DNA of 64,000 nt, from the NCBI RefSeq assembly GCF_002310815.1, contig NZ_CP011032.1, positions 970,001 through 1,034,000 on the forward strand. The letters are read 5' to 3'. Below are positions 44,184 through 54,197 of this stretch, one piece after another. How positions within the stretch are numbered: the first letter of the stretch is position 1; every line of letters starts with the position of its first letter. The notes under the pieces were generated by a model. That model saw nothing but the letters and a program-made list of their open reading frames with translations. It was not told where the DNA came from and did not search any database. A program made the position numbers and the translations under genes. Origin of the DNA: Pseudoalteromonas tunicata. Its GTDB lineage: Bacteria; Pseudomonadota; Gammaproteobacteria; Enterobacterales; Alteromonadaceae.

Positions 44184-45962
44184 ATGTCAAAACTAAAGCT
44201 AACCGAACTCGTTTTACGCGACGCACACCAATCATTATTAGCAACCCGTTTGCGTTTAGAAGATATGTTACCAATTGCTGAAAAGCTCGATCAAGCAGGT
44301 TATTGGTCAATTGAATCTTGGGGTGGTGCAACGTTTGATTCTTGTATTCGATACCTTGGTGAAGATCCTTGGCACCGTATTCGAGCGCTAAAAAAAGCCA
44401 TGCCAAATACCAAACAACAAATGTTGTTGCGTGGTCAAAACTTGCTTGGTTATCGTCATTATGCTGATGATGTGGTTGAAAAGTTTGTTGAGCGCGCGCA
44501 CCATAATGGTGTTGATGTATTTCGTATTTTTGATGCGATGAACGATGTTCGTAATCTTGAAACTGCAATAAAAGCGGCGATTAAAGTTGGTGCTCATGCT
44601 CAAGGCACTATTTCATACACTGTAAGTCCGGTCCACACTTTAGATATGTGGCTCACACTTGCCAAGCAACTTGAAGATATGGGCTGTCATTCAATTTGTA
44701 TTAAAGATATGGCTGGATTATTAAAGCCATACGATGCAGAAACGCTGATCAAAGCACTTAAAGAAACGGTATCGGTACCAATCGCAATGCAGTGCCATGC
44801 CACAACGGGTTTAAGCACAGCCACCTATCAAAAAGCAATTGATGCGGGTATTGATATGCTCGATACCGCTATCTCATCAATGAGTATGACTTATGGTCAT
44901 AGCGCTACAGAAACAATCGTTTCAATTGTTGAAGGCACCGCGCGTGATACCGGATTAAATCTTGCCGAGCTTGAAGAAATTGCGGCCTATTTTCGTGATG
45001 TTCGTAAAAAATATGCTGCTTTTGAAGGAAGCCTCAAAGGGGTTGATGGCCGTATTTTATTGGCGCAAGTACCCGGTGGTATGCTAACAAATATGGAAAA
45101 TCAGCTCAAAGAGCAAGGCGCGGGCGATAAGCTAGACCAAGTGCTACTTGAGATCCCTAAAGTGCGAGAAGAGTTAGGCTTTTTGCCATTAGTAACACCA
45201 ACCTCACAAATTGTTGGTACTCAAGCAGTTTTAAATGTACTAACGGGTGAGCGTTATAAAACCATCACCAAAGAAACTGCTGGTGTGCTTAAAGGTGAAT
45301 ATGGTGCCACTCCTGCTCCAGTTAATTTAGCGCTTCAAGAGCGTGTTTTAGCGGGCGGTGAAGCCATTACTTGTCGACCTGCTGATTTAATTAAGCCTGA
45401 GCTCGATATTCTCGAAAAAGAGTTATTAGAACTGGCTGAAAAAGAAAACATTACACTCGCAGATGAAGCAATTGATGATGTTTTAACCTATGCCTTATTC
45501 CCGCAAATTGGCTTAAAGTTTTTAAAGAATAAAAATAATCCAGCGGCATTTGAACCTGTACCATGTGGTGAGACTCCAGCAAAAGCAGAGGTAAAAGCGA
45601 CTGCTGCTCAAGCTGTTGGTTCAACTGAACATTACAGTGTTCAAGTTGATGGTAAAGTTTATGATGTAATTGTTGCACCCAATGGCCAATTAAAAGATGT
45701 ACAGCTTAAAGACAGCGAATTAATCCCGCAGTCAGCATCACTTGAGGGTGGTGAAACACTTAATGCACCTCTAACAGGCAATATTTTTAAAGTGAAAGTG
45801 AAACCTGGTCAGCAAGTTGAGCGTGGTGATGTGGTGATCATCATGGAAGCAATGAAAATGGAAACTGAAATCAGAGCAGTAAGCTCAGGCACAATTGCTG
45901 AAATTTTCACATCAGAAGGTGACTCAGTCACAACTGGTGAGCCTTTGTTGTCCTTAGTGTAG
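44184..45962 (+). CDS. oadA: Oxaloacetate decarboxylase alpha subunit
   Basis: This subunit transfers the carboxyl group of oxaloacetate to biotin. The 592-residue protein has an N-terminal carboxyltransferase domain ([19 protein letters not shown]), a PYC-OADA association region and a C-terminal biotinyl domain with the biotin-attachment motif EAMKMETE near residue 556. The domain linker is rich in Ala and Lys. It lies between oadG and oadB and should form the sodium-translocating OadGAB complex at the inner membrane, coupling decarboxylation of oxaloacetate to Na+ export. Confidence 0.95.
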   Translation: MSKLKLTELVLRDAHQSLLATRLRLEDMLPIAEKLDQAGYWSIESWGGATFDSCIRYLGEDPWHRIRALKKAMPNTKQQMLLRGQNLLGYRHYADDVVEKFVERAHHNGVDVFRIFDAMNDVRNLETAIKAAIKVGAHAQGTISYTVSPVHTLDMWLTLAKQLEDMGCHSICIKDMAGLLKPYDAETLIKALKETVSVPIAMQCHATTGLSTATYQKAIDAGIDMLDTAISSMSMTYGHSATETIVSIVEGTARDTGLNLAELEEIAAYFRDVRKKYAAFEGSLKGVDGRILLAQVPGGMLTNMENQLKEQGAGDKLDQVLLEIPKVREELGFLPLVTPTSQIVGTQAVLNVLTGERYKTITKETAGVLKGEYGATPAPVNLALQERVLAGGEAITCRPADLIKPELDILEKELLELAEKENITLADEAIDDVLTYALFPQIGLKFLKNKNNPAAFEPVPCGETPAKAEVKATAAQAVGSTEHYSVQVDGKVYDVIVAPNGQLKDVQLKDSELIPQSASLEGGETLNAPLTGNIFKVKVKPGQQVERGDVVIIMEAMKMETEIRAVSSGTIAEIFTSEGDSVTTGEPLLSLV

Positions 45963-45970
45963 AGGTTTTT

Positions 45971-47101
45971 ATGGAAGCATTATTGAGTTTATGGCACGCC
46001 ACAGGGCTTGCCAATTTTGAGCTGCCCCAGCTACTGATGATTATGGTTGGATGTTTATTGCTTTATTTAGCGATTGCTAAAGGTTTTGAACCATTACTTT
46101 TATTACCAATTGGTTTCGGTGCCGTTTTAACCAATATCCCACTGGCTGGTTTATCAGATGAAGGTGGTTTGCTGTATTACGTTTATCATATTGGGATTGA
46201 TACTGGGGTTTTCCCATTGTTGATTTTTATGGGTGTTGGAGCATTAACAGATTTTAGTGCCTTGATTGCAAATCCAAAAATGTTGTTATTGGGCGCGGCC
46301 GCACAATTTGGTATTTTTGCTACTTTATTTGGTGCAATTTTACTCAACTTTATACCTGGTTTTGAATTTTCATTGGCCGATGCGTCTGCGATTGCAATTA
46401 TCGGTGGTGCTGATGGCCCAACTGCTATTTTCTTAGCCTCAAAGCTTGCCCCTGATTTGCTTGGTGCAATTGCGGTTGCTGCTTATTCTTATATGGCACT
46501 TGTGCCAATTATTCAGCCTCCGATCATGCGCGCTTTAACGACTGAGGCTGAGCGGAATATTCAAATGCCACAATTACGCACAGTGTCTAAAAAAGAGAAA
46601 ATTATTTTTCCACTGTTAGTTTTGTCGTTAACCATAATGTTTTTACCTGCAGCAGCCCCCTTAATTGGTATGTTTTGTTTAGGTAACTTGATGCGTGAAT
46701 CGGGAGTAGTCGACCGATTATCAAATACAGCCCAAAATGAGCTTATTAATATTACCACTATATTTTTAGGTTTAGCTGTAGGTTCTAAATTAGCGGCCGA
46801 TAAGTTCTTAACCGTCGAGACCTTAGGTATTTTAGTGCTTGGGGCTATTGCTTTTGGTATTGGAACTGCTTCAGGGGTATTTATGGCGCGCTTAATGAAT
46901 AAGCTTTCTAAAACTCCGATTAACCCACTTATAGGCGCAGCAGGTGTTTCGGCTGTGCCGATGGCGGCGAGGGTGGTAAATAAAGTTGGTTTAGAGGCTA
47001 ATCCTCATAACTTTTTGTTAATGCATGCTATGGGGCCAAATGTGGCGGGTGTGCTTGGTAGTGCCGTTGCTGCGGGTATTTTACTTGCGCTTGTCGGATA
47101 A
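45971..47101 (+). CDS. oadB: Oxaloacetate decarboxylase beta subunit
   Basis: This integral membrane subunit decarboxylates carboxybiotin and pumps Na+. The 376-residue protein has about nine to eleven helices, the family motif [24 protein letters not shown] with the conserved aspartate, and the C-terminal [19 protein letters not shown] and [19 protein letters not shown]. It starts 8 bases after oadA and ends the operon at a strong hairpin. Confidence 0.95.
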   Translation: MEALLSLWHATGLANFELPQLLMIMVGCLLLYLAIAKGFEPLLLLPIGFGAVLTNIPLAGLSDEGGLLYYVYHIGIDTGVFPLLIFMGVGALTDFSALIANPKMLLLGAAAQFGIFATLFGAILLNFIPGFEFSLADASAIAIIGGADGPTAIFLASKLAPDLLGAIAVAAYSYMALVPIIQPPIMRALTTEAERNIQMPQLRTVSKKEKIIFPLLVLSLTIMFLPAAAPLIGMFCLGNLMRESGVVDRLSNTAQNELINITTIFLGLAVGSKLAADKFLTVETLGILVLGAIAFGIGTASGVFMARLMNKLSKTPINPLIGAAGVSAVPMAARVVNKVGLEANPHNFLLMHAMGPNVAGVLGSAVAAGILLALVG

Positions 47102-47136
47102 GTTTTTGTGATACGTCTCCCAACGTAGATACTTTT

Positions 47137-47160
47137 AGCGGCCAATAGGCCGCTTTTTTT
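47137..47160 (+). terminator. Intrinsic terminator of oadGAB
   Basis: A 7-base stem (AGCGGCC / GGCCGCT) with an AATA loop is followed by a T-tract. It lies 35 bases after the oadB stop codon. Confidence 0.85.
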
Positions 47161-47204
47161 ATGTTAGTATTCTTGGTCGCAGATTTTTGGAGTGCTTAAA
47201 GTTT

Positions 47205-47381
47205 ATGAATGCCGTTATATTAATTATTGTATTGTTTGGTACATTACTGGTTTTATTACCCTTAATTGAGCGATTTGGCCCTCGGTATTCACCTGAAAAA
47301 ATGGCCAAAATCAGTCGTTGGATTTGGCCATTATTGATGATTTTATTATTCACTCAATTGCTAAAAGCAATGCTTGGGTGA
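47205..47381 (+). CDS. Small two-helix membrane protein
   Basis: This possible 58-residue protein has two hydrophobic segments (about residues 3-22 and 40-57) joined by a conserved-looking basic loop (ERFGPRYSPEKMAKISRW). A GGAG site lies 12 bases before ATG 47205; TTG 47187 is an alternative start. It lies after the oadGAB terminator and its last 28 bases overlap the end of the convergent DUF6351 gene. I do not recognise the family; it looks like a real small gene by composition. Confidence 0.5.
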   Translation: MNAVILIIVLFGTLLVLLPLIERFGPRYSPEKMAKISRWIWPLLMILLFTQLLKAMLG

Positions 47382-49513
47382 GTAGTTGACTCATCGGCAA
47401 TTAAGTCTTTTGGTTTGGCACTATCACCTAAACGATAATCACAAACACCATCAGGAAAGATAGCCGCTAATTGTTCTTGATAGGGTTTCATATCATGATT
47501 GCCATATAAACCTGCTTGTATTGCAGTGGCTACCGACACGGTATGGCATTTAAAAATACTACCAGACCAAGGGCCTCCGGCTTGAATACGGCTATTTGAA
47601 TAAATGGGAAATTGTTTAGCGCAGTCACCTTGCTGTTGTTGATTCCATTTATCATTCCACACATCCTCACCTTTAGCGATGACCGAACCATCAGCAGCAA
47701 AGCAGCGATCACTCACTTGCTCTTGATTTAAGCTTTCAGGCTGTAAAAGCCATTTATCCATTGCTAAAAAGGCCTCTTCAAGCGGGGTATAAGCAGGATC
47801 TGCAATCCAAATTTTATGATTGTGAATACTCCCTGTTTGCTCTGCAATCCGAAGGCGGGTGGCAAACGCAGTAGACACATGATGCATATTAAGTTGCGGC
47901 TCTAAATAGTGATGGATATCAATGGTTGGAATGTCGTTAAAACCTAAAAACACCTGCCCGTAACGATATGCACGTTCAATAGCACTTAAAGAGGCTTTAC
48001 TACGTTTAGCTGGGCGCTCATCTGCTTGATTAATATTATGATTACTCCACTGACTTAACCAAATACCAATGTTGGTAAATGGAACAAATAGTAGTTGTTC
48101 TTTTTTCATTTGATGCGCAGGTTTCCAGCCACCAATTTGATAATTTAAATCAATAAATTGCTGTGGGGTGATTTGATTGTTTTGCAGTGCAACTAAGCCA
48201 TACTGAACTGCCTGATTATCCCAAATTGAATTAGCAAAGCCATGTTGGTCTTTGCCAAATACATTGGCCAAATCTTGCCAATAACTCCAATGCGTTATCT
48301 CTTTTACATTAGGACTAAAGTTTGGTTTGAGAAAGCCTTGATCTGGGTTGTTTACTAGCGCACTTAAACCAAAATAACCATTAATACATTCACTGTAATT
48401 TTTGGGTAAATAAGGCTTTTTAAGATGAAGTAGTTGGTTTATTGGATAAAAAAACCAAGATTTATGCTCAGTTTCATTATTGTTGAGCCCTTCGATTGCT
48501 AATTTTCGTTCACTATTATCCCAAAAGGCTAAATCGCTGCGAAAAGTATAATAGTTATTAAATAAGTCACAATCGAGTGCATAAAGCGTTTGGCTGACCA
48601 TATCTGGATAAGAATACAATGGTAATGCACCATCAATTAATCCAGGCGCATTTTGGGCAAGTAGATATTGAGCAAGCCCACCACCTGAACCACCGATCCC
48701 AACGGTATAAAGTGGTTTGCCATATAAAGCAATAAACTGCTTTTTAACTCGTGTGGCAGTTTCTTCAGCTTGGAGCATATTGTAGGTATAACTGGTTTTA
48801 TTACCTGAGCTTGAAATAACCGCATACCCTTTTTTTAATTGGTTAAAACGACGTTCAATTAACTGAGTTGGGTCGAGTTTTCCCTGTAAAAAGCCAATGC
48901 CAACACCACCGGCAAATTGATAGATTAAACGTTTATTCCACAGTGAACTGGCTGTTCTATCCGTCACTTCTGGCAATGTGATAGGCATCATAATGACGTA
49001 GATATAGCGATTAATAGATCCTTGTTCAACACGTAATAAAATATCTGTTTCGTTGAGTTTAAGTGTTTTTAAATCATGTACTTCCTGATATTGCTTTTCA
49101 TTTTTTGCGACATAAAAGCGAATTTGTGTTTTCACTAAACAATCTTTACTGAAACCTAAAACTTGGGGAGTGAGCTGACCATTTTTTTCTTTAAATACAG
49201 GAGTGCCTAATAGTTCGTGATTATCTATTTCAGGCTGTCCAAGACCAGATTCATACGATGAGCAAGCAAATGGATAGCTTAAATCGCCAGAGTAAAGCGG
49301 TAAATAAGGACCGATCTCACCTTGTTTAATCGGAAATTCAAATGTCTCAGAGGGTCTTGGCGTGTAACGAATATGATGATTAATGTTAAGTAGTGGTGCC
49401 TTAACTGTGTTAGCCACCGTAAGTACTTGCCGATGCTGATAAGGAGTATCACTGCAAGTAGTTAAGGTTAATGTACAGAGTAAAAATGGAAATAACGACT
49501 TAGAAAAGTTCAT
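47354..49513 (-). CDS. DUF6351 family secreted putative hydrolase
   Basis: The 719-residue protein has an N-terminal signal with a possible lipobox (LTTC at residues 17-20), though the Thr before the Cys is unusual. The rest matches DUF6351-type putative alpha/beta hydrolases. A nucleophile elbow lies at GIGGSGGGLAQYLL (about residue 275) and GYAVISSSGNKTSYTYN precedes it. Related proteins are sometimes labelled 3-hydroxybutyrate oligomer hydrolase-like, but the substrate here is unknown. ATG 49513 has an excellent AGGAGG site. It lies 67 bases after btuF on the same strand and may be read with it. Confidence 0.7.
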   Translation of the reverse strand: MNFSKSLFPFLLCTLTLTTCSDTPYQHRQVLTVANTVKAPLLNINHHIRYTPRPSETFEFPIKQGEIGPYLPLYSGDLSYPFACSSYESGLGQPEIDNHELLGTPVFKEKNGQLTPQVLGFSKDCLVKTQIRFYVAKNEKQYQEVHDLKTLKLNETDILLRVEQGSINRYIYVIMMPITLPEVTDRTASSLWNKRLIYQFAGGVGIGFLQGKLDPTQLIERRFNQLKKGYAVISSSGNKTSYTYNMLQAEETATRVKKQFIALYGKPLYTVGIGGSGGGLAQYLLAQNAPGLIDGALPLYSYPDMVSQTLYALDCDLFNNYYTFRSDLAFWDNSERKLAIEGLNNNETEHKSWFFYPINQLLHLKKPYLPKNYSECINGYFGLSALVNNPDQGFLKPNFSPNVKEITHWSYWQDLANVFGKDQHGFANSIWDNQAVQYGLVALQNNQITPQQFIDLNYQIGGWKPAHQMKKEQLLFVPFTNIGIWLSQWSNHNINQADERPAKRSKASLSAIERAYRYGQVFLGFNDIPTIDIHHYLEPQLNMHHVSTAFATRLRIAEQTGSIHNHKIWIADPAYTPLEEAFLAMDKWLLQPESLNQEQVSDRCFAADGSVIAKGEDVWNDKWNQQQQGDCAKQFPIYSNSRIQAGGPWSGSIFKCHTVSVATAIQAGLYGNHDMKPYQEQLAAIFPDGVCDYRLGDSAKPKDLIADESTTHPSIAFSN

Positions 49514-49580
49514 ATAGACCTCCTAATACAACCTATAACTAAGTATAGGTAATCTTAAATTGACTTATGAACTTTAATTT

Positions 49581-50414
49581 TTACTCTTTGGGTTGGTTGA
49601 GCTCAGTCAGCTGGCAAAGTTGCTCTATTCCAATCAATACTCGCTCGGTATAACGATGTAAAAAGTCTGGGTTAATATAATAAATTCGTTGGTTTTTTAC
49701 CGCATTTATCATAGGTAATCGCTGCCATATCTCACCTTGACCGCTATTACTATTTTTATCTGAAATAATAATGATATCAGGATTTTTCATCATGACTTGC
49801 TCTTTGTTGACGGTTGGGTAAGCAACTTGATGCTCCGCAAAAGGGTTGCTTAACGCACAAACATCAAGCAGGTTCTGGATCCAATTATCACCATTGGCAG
49901 TAATTAATGGGGAATTCCATACTTGAAAAAACGTATTTTGTTTTGCTCTGTTTTGATATTGATTGCGCAATTGGCTTAGCTTTTCTTCAAAGCGCGAGGT
50001 GATAACATGTGCTTGCGCTTCGGTTTTAGTCAGTACCGCAACCTTATTGAGCTCAGTTGTAATGTCGGCCAACATTGTAGGTTGTGAAATATGTACTTTA
50101 ATACCCAGATGCTCTAGTTTTTCAATTTGACCTTGTTGAACGCCTCCTTGCCATACCAACACCAAATCAGGCTCTAAGCGCACTAATGCATCTAAGTTAA
50201 TGCCATTGACATCAGAGACTATCGGTTTATTTAACGCATCAGCAGGGTAATCACTGTAGGCACTCACTGCAACTATCTTATCTCCCAAACCCAGAGAGTA
50301 AACCCATTCGGTAAGGTGGGGAGCTAAGGTTGCGATGCGTTCAAAGGCTAAAGAGTTAAAAGAGAGGGAGCATAAAAGCACAATAAAAAAGCATTTTTTA
50401 AGTAAGTGCGACAA
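49581..50414 (-). CDS. btuF: Vitamin B12-binding protein BtuF
   Basis: BtuF is the periplasmic cobalamin receptor that feeds the BtuCD transporter. The 277-residue precursor has a signal peptide (about residues 1-23), then RIATLAPHLTEWVYSLGLGDKIVAVSAYSDYP, closely following E. coli BtuF. Conserved segments LEPDLVLVWQGG and CALSNPFAEHQVAYPTVNKEQV follow. It starts at TTG 50414 with a GGAG site and overlaps the end of the cbiB-like gene by 17 bases. No btuC or btuD is adjacent. It completes the mtnN-cbiB-btuF cluster, so B12 salvage is its likely setting. Confidence 0.88.
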   Translation of the reverse strand: MSHLLKKCFFIVLLCSLSFNSLAFERIATLAPHLTEWVYSLGLGDKIVAVSAYSDYPADALNKPIVSDVNGINLDALVRLEPDLVLVWQGGVQQGQIEKLEHLGIKVHISQPTMLADITTELNKVAVLTKTEAQAHVITSRFEEKLSQLRNQYQNRAKQNTFFQVWNSPLITANGDNWIQNLLDVCALSNPFAEHQVAYPTVNKEQVMMKNPDIIIISDKNSNSGQGEIWQRLPMINAVKNQRIYYINPDFLHRYTERVLIGIEQLCQLTELNQPKE

Positions 50415-51348
50415 AAAGAATCTCCAAAAAAATAATCAGGATTAACCAAAAAAATCGAACTTGGTTAATCACATTGAAACTGAGTATTAAATCAGTCACT
50501 TGAGGTAATGAGTGCTGACTGATCCGCATTTTTGCATATCGCCTTTTTTGGTACAAGGCTGGGCCACCTAATTGAATTTGCAATGTGCTGCTCATTGCGC
50601 TCAGTAGCCAGCCACTGTTTTTATCATAATAAAATTGACCATACTTTTTGATGTTTTGCCAAGGGGTTGCAATGGCTTTTCTTAAAATGAGAGATAAACA
50701 AAGTAAGCGGATAGGTACAAATTCAATTAAATAAATCAGCGTATCTACGGGGCGCAATAGCGGGCTATTAATAGGCGTTTTTTTCGACCAAGTTTGACGA
50801 GTTATTTGCAATAAACGATAACCAAGGGCGACATAAGCTCCAAAAAACAAATATAAAAATACGATCACAAAATAATGACGAGCAAAGCGTAAGGTGAGCG
50901 TTTCAATGCTTGCTTTAATAATACCAAGAGATGATAACGTATCGGTTTGCCTTCTTAACCAAGGCTTTAAAATATCCCTCGCGGTGGATTTTTGATTATG
51001 CATTAGTAAAGATGGAATTTTAGCTAGGCTTTGTTTTAGCGGTTGAAAATCAAGGCTGATATACAAAATGAGCCCTGCAAACCACTGTGGATAATGTGCA
51101 AAAGAGATAATGCCGAAACACAGGGCCAATACCAGTGCTGCGGGTAAAACAGCACCCAAAGTGCCAGCCAAATATTGATACCAAGTTGGATTATTGGCTT
51201 GATAAATACGGGTTCTGATGTTTTGGATGATGAGTTGATAAAGCGTCAGCGGGTGGTAGCTCTTAGCGAGTGGCAAAAAGCGCTCAGCGCAAATTGCCAC
51301 CAGTAAGATGATTAAGCCCAAAAAAGGTTGGACAAAATCGAGAGACAC
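50398..51348 (-). CDS. CobD/CbiB-like adenosylcobinamide-phosphate synthase
   Basis: This 316-residue integral membrane protein resembles CobD/CbiB, which joins aminopropanol to cobyric acid in late cobalamin assembly. It has about five helices, and GYRLLQITRQTWS and RPVDTLIYLIEFVPIRLLCLSL in the middle match the family region (DxLNxxPxRL in canonical CbiB). The match is divergent: the canonical D-N-P-R motif reads DTLIYLIEFVPIRLL. It starts at GTG 51348, one base after the mtnN stop codon, and overlaps btuF. A cobinamide-salvage role is plausible, with the activity uncertain. Confidence 0.7.
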   Translation of the reverse strand: MSLDFVQPFLGLIILLVAICAERFLPLAKSYHPLTLYQLIIQNIRTRIYQANNPTWYQYLAGTLGAVLPAALVLALCFGIISFAHYPQWFAGLILYISLDFQPLKQSLAKIPSLLMHNQKSTARDILKPWLRRQTDTLSSLGIIKASIETLTLRFARHYFVIVFLYLFFGAYVALGYRLLQITRQTWSKKTPINSPLLRPVDTLIYLIEFVPIRLLCLSLILRKAIATPWQNIKKYGQFYYDKNSGWLLSAMSSTLQIQLGGPALYQKRRYAKMRISQHSLPQVTDLILSFNVINQVRFFWLILIIFLEILFVALT

Positions 51349-52056
51349 TTACAGGCTCACACCTTGTAAGTTATTAAGTAAAGCAGTAACCATTTTTGAT
51401 GAGTTCTCTGAAGCCGTCACTAAATAAGCTTCAAACGAATCTGGTGATTCTTTACCAGCAATATCCGATAACGAGCGAATAACCACAAATGGAGTATTCA
51501 ATTGATGGCAAGTTTGCGCGATAGCAGCGCCTTCCATTTCTACTGCAAGCATAGTTGGGAACTGTGAGCGTGTAGTCTCAATGCGCACAGGATCACACAT
51601 AAACGAATCACCAGTACAAATTAACCCAGTCATGGTTTTGATATTGCCAAGGCTTTCAATCGCCTTTTGTGCTGCACTAATCAGCGTTGGGTGAGCGGCA
51701 AATCCTGCCGGCATCTGCGGTACTTGGCCAATTTCATAACCAAAAGCGGTGACATCGACATCGTGGTGACGCACTTCTGATGAAATCACAACATCACCTA
51801 CATTTAAGCTTTGTTCAAAACCACCGGCTGAACCCGTATTAATTACACAATCTGGGCTAAAGCGTTCAATTAATAATGTCGTTGCAATACAAGATGCTAC
51901 TTTACCAATGCCTGATTGCACTAAGGTAACGGTTTGATCAGCAAGTAAGCCAGTAAAAAAAGTAAAACCTGCAATTTGTGTGCTTGTTACGTCTGTCATC
52001 GCGTCGCGTAAAATAGCAACTTCAGGCTCCATAGCGCCAATAATACCAATTTTCAT
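51349..52056 (-). CDS. mtnN: 5'-methylthioadenosine/S-adenosylhomocysteine nucleosidase
   Basis: MtnN (Pfs) cleaves MTA and SAH to adenine plus methylthioribose or S-ribosylhomocysteine, relieving product inhibition and feeding methionine recycling and autoinducer-2 precursor formation. The 235-residue protein matches E. coli Pfs: [36 protein letters not shown] and the catalytic region [10 protein letters not shown] and [15 protein letters not shown], which holds the catalytic Asp. It abuts the cbiB-like gene, so the three genes probably share a transcript. Confidence 0.95.
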   Translation of the reverse strand: MKIGIIGAMEPEVAILRDAMTDVTSTQIAGFTFFTGLLADQTVTLVQSGIGKVASCIATTLLIERFSPDCVINTGSAGGFEQSLNVGDVVISSEVRHHDVDVTAFGYEIGQVPQMPAGFAAHPTLISAAQKAIESLGNIKTMTGLICTGDSFMCDPVRIETTRSQFPTMLAVEMEGAAIAQTCHQLNTPFVVIRSLSDIAGKESPDSFEAYLVTASENSSKMVTALLNNLQGVSL

Positions 52057-52140
52057 AGAGAGTTATCCTAAATCAAGATGGGCTGATTATACTGCTTCAA
52101 GATAAAAAATGCGAAGTTACGAGCGAAGTGTTTTGGTCTT

Positions 52141-52174
52141 TAAATAAAAAAGTCGCCATAGGTTTGGCGACTTT
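52141..52174 (-). terminator. Intrinsic terminator of the DUF2726 gene
   Basis: On the minus strand a 10-base stem (AAAGTCGCCA / TGGCGACTTT) is followed by TTTTATTT. It lies about 20 bases beyond the stop codon of the DUF2726 gene and upstream of mtnN. Confidence 0.8.
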
Positions 52175-52192
52175 GATTGCTTCGTTTTAGGT

Positions 52193-52786
52193 TTAAACCT
52201 GAGCAAGTGCCGTTGAGTTGCTTGCTTTTATTTGTGTCGGCGATAAAACTGCCGGACGCATAATCGTTTTTGCTTTTACAATAGGTTGACGTACAGCCTT
52301 TTTGCCAAGTTTAAATAAAATAGCTTGGCGCACTTCTGATGATTTATATCCTGCTTTTACTTTCATACGGATGTGTGGAATCCCTGCAGATTCAAGTGCC
52401 CCGCCAACAAACCAGTCTTTTTGCGCTTTATGGCCTTCTTTATTGTTGTTATTGACTAAATCAATTGCAGCAACAATATTGAAGTTTTGTTTATCCAGTA
52501 AAACAAAGTCTAACTGTTTGTTTTTAGCTTTTGCTAAAGCCATTCGTTTAGATTTGACTGATATTCCTGATTTAAAATCAATAATATCAACAAGCTTTAC
52601 TCGACTGACAATTTTGTAATCTTCACCAACAGATTGCTCGAGTAGAGCAAGAAAAGATTTTTCGACTTGAGTGAATAAGGTTGATTTACTTTTAAAGGGG
52701 TAGGGATTACCGTTATCTGTCATTCGACCTGCAATCACCGCAGCAATGACAACTAAAATTAAGATTGATAACAAGACAAATTCCAT
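52193..52786 (-). CDS. DUF2726 domain protein, membrane-anchored
   Basis: This 197-residue protein has one N-terminal membrane helix (about residues 3-20) and a DUF2726 domain (PYPFKSKSTLFTQVEKSFLALLEQSV, then LDFVLLDKQNFNIVAAIDL, and a final AGIPHIRMKV). The domain resembles restriction-endonuclease-like folds in which the D...D/E-x-K residues sit in similar strands, but no nuclease activity is shown. I start at ATG 52786, where a TTGGAG site lies 6 bases upstream, rather than the open frame from 52813. The C terminus is basic and low-complexity. Confidence 0.8.
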   Translation of the reverse strand: MEFVLLSILILVVIAAVIAGRMTDNGNPYPFKSKSTLFTQVEKSFLALLEQSVGEDYKIVSRVKLVDIIDFKSGISVKSKRMALAKAKNKQLDFVLLDKQNFNIVAAIDLVNNNNKEGHKAQKDWFVGGALESAGIPHIRMKVKAGYKSSEVRQAILFKLGKKAVRQPIVKAKTIMRPAVLSPTQIKASNSTALAQV

Positions 52787-52924
52787 AGAAACTCCAAGAC
52801 AACAAATTGACACTTGAATTCTTTAAGCACTTTTTGTGCCAAATTATCTGTGTCAAATGTAATAAAATCGAGGAGTTATCTGGGACAGCAGAAGGTCAAG
52901 ACCTGCTCTATATTCAATGTCGCT

Positions 52925-53848
52925 TTAGGCTCGGTATCCGTTGGTAATACCTTTGACTGCAATACTGACAGCGTCATGTGCATGAAGCGACTCGTAATGA
53001 TTGACTCGTAACCAAAAATCAGCAAAAGAGGTGTTTTGGTTTAATACGTGTTTAACTTTTCGTGCCGCATCTTCGCAAAACATTAAGTTTTGACCATTTA
53101 AACGAGCAAACTCTTGTTCATCCTCACGTTTTACTGCAGCTTGAACAGGGGTTTTAAGTTCATTTTCCAGTGCATCAACTAAACCCAAAATATCAAACTC
53201 AGAGCTAGTGTTTGCTAATTTCACTTTAATTTGAGCCACAGAGCGCTGTGAGTGAGGTGTGGCAACAATGCCTTGGGTTGTTCCTAACCAGTCTAGCACT
53301 TGTGCTTTATCTACCGCCGATTCAGTAAAGCGTTGTTCAAACGATTGCTGAATCAATTGGCGGGCTAACGCTGCCGAACAAGGGCATGTTGATGAATAAG
53401 TTACAGCAACGCTCAATTCTAAAGTAACGGCATTGTCTTTAAATGTTGCATTTATTTCAACTGGATAGGCTTTCCAGCCAGTTTTACCACTTAATAATGA
53501 ACTGCGACGTAAATGATAATCAAATTTAAGATTAACTTGCGCTTGATTGCTGAGGTCATTGTGGCTACTAATAAATTGATCAAGCAAACCGCATAGTGAT
53601 TGCGGGGTGAGCGTAGTTTGGTTTGACAACTCATCTAATGCTAAATACAAACGAGACATATGAATGCCTTTTGCTTGTGGGTCGGTTAAATTAACAAAGG
53701 CTTCTGCTTTGGCTGAAACATGCTGCTCAGCACAATGTTTGCTGCTTACCATTAAAGGTAACTCAATTTGGCTCATGCCAACCCAATCTAAAGTACCTTC
53801 TTGTAATGCCTCGGCTGTGTGGGCAATGTCAGGCATGATTTTTTGCAT
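52925..53848 (-). CDS. folE2: GTP cyclohydrolase FolE2
   Basis: FolE2 (type IB) converts GTP to dihydroneopterin triphosphate for folate and queuosine and needs no zinc, unlike FolE1. The protein of about 307 residues carries the family segments [24 protein letters not shown] and the active-site cysteine in [13 protein letters not shown]. It is listed from ATG 53848 ([16 protein letters not shown]) with a GGAG site; the frame is open a further 35 codons to 53953. FolE2 is Zur-regulated in some bacteria, but I see no convincing Zur box upstream. Confidence 0.9.
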   Translation of the reverse strand: MQKIMPDIAHTAEALQEGTLDWVGMSQIELPLMVSSKHCAEQHVSAKAEAFVNLTDPQAKGIHMSRLYLALDELSNQTTLTPQSLCGLLDQFISSHNDLSNQAQVNLKFDYHLRRSSLLSGKTGWKAYPVEINATFKDNAVTLELSVAVTYSSTCPCSAALARQLIQQSFEQRFTESAVDKAQVLDWLGTTQGIVATPHSQRSVAQIKVKLANTSSEFDILGLVDALENELKTPVQAAVKREDEQEFARLNGQNLMFCEDAARKVKHVLNQNTSFADFWLRVNHYESLHAHDAVSIAVKGITNGYRA

Positions 53849-54197
53849 TGGTGGTGTACTCCAAAATAACCGGTGCGGAAAAACGCGCCATTCTACAATA
53901 AAATTTGCAGCGGTGCTGTTTTTCAATAGTGAAAAAAAGCCATGTTTGTGCAAAATACCTTACAAATTTACTCAAGTATTATTGTGTAGTGAAGTTAAAA
54001 ACGATAAACAGCATAAAAATTAGTGTATTAAGGCAAGTTAAATTCAATTTAAAGATAAAATCATCGAGGATCTAAGGTATATTCTTTTAACTAACCAGAG
54101 TTATTGATAGAATAGGGTTTGCTATTGTGCGTGCATTATTACTGCCGATTGTTTAACCTAAATTATTTAAAAATAATAATAAAAATGGTGTTTTTTG
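53849..54197. other. Intergenic region between folE2 and the cyanophycinase-like gene
   Basis: This stretch of about 350 AT-rich bases lies between divergent genes. Apart from short AT-rich runs I see no terminator, repeat or ORF that I can support in it. Confidence 0.5.

Noticed and set aside
47161..47199. 12-codon ORF before the small membrane gene
   Set aside because: It is too short to support and has no ribosome site of its own.
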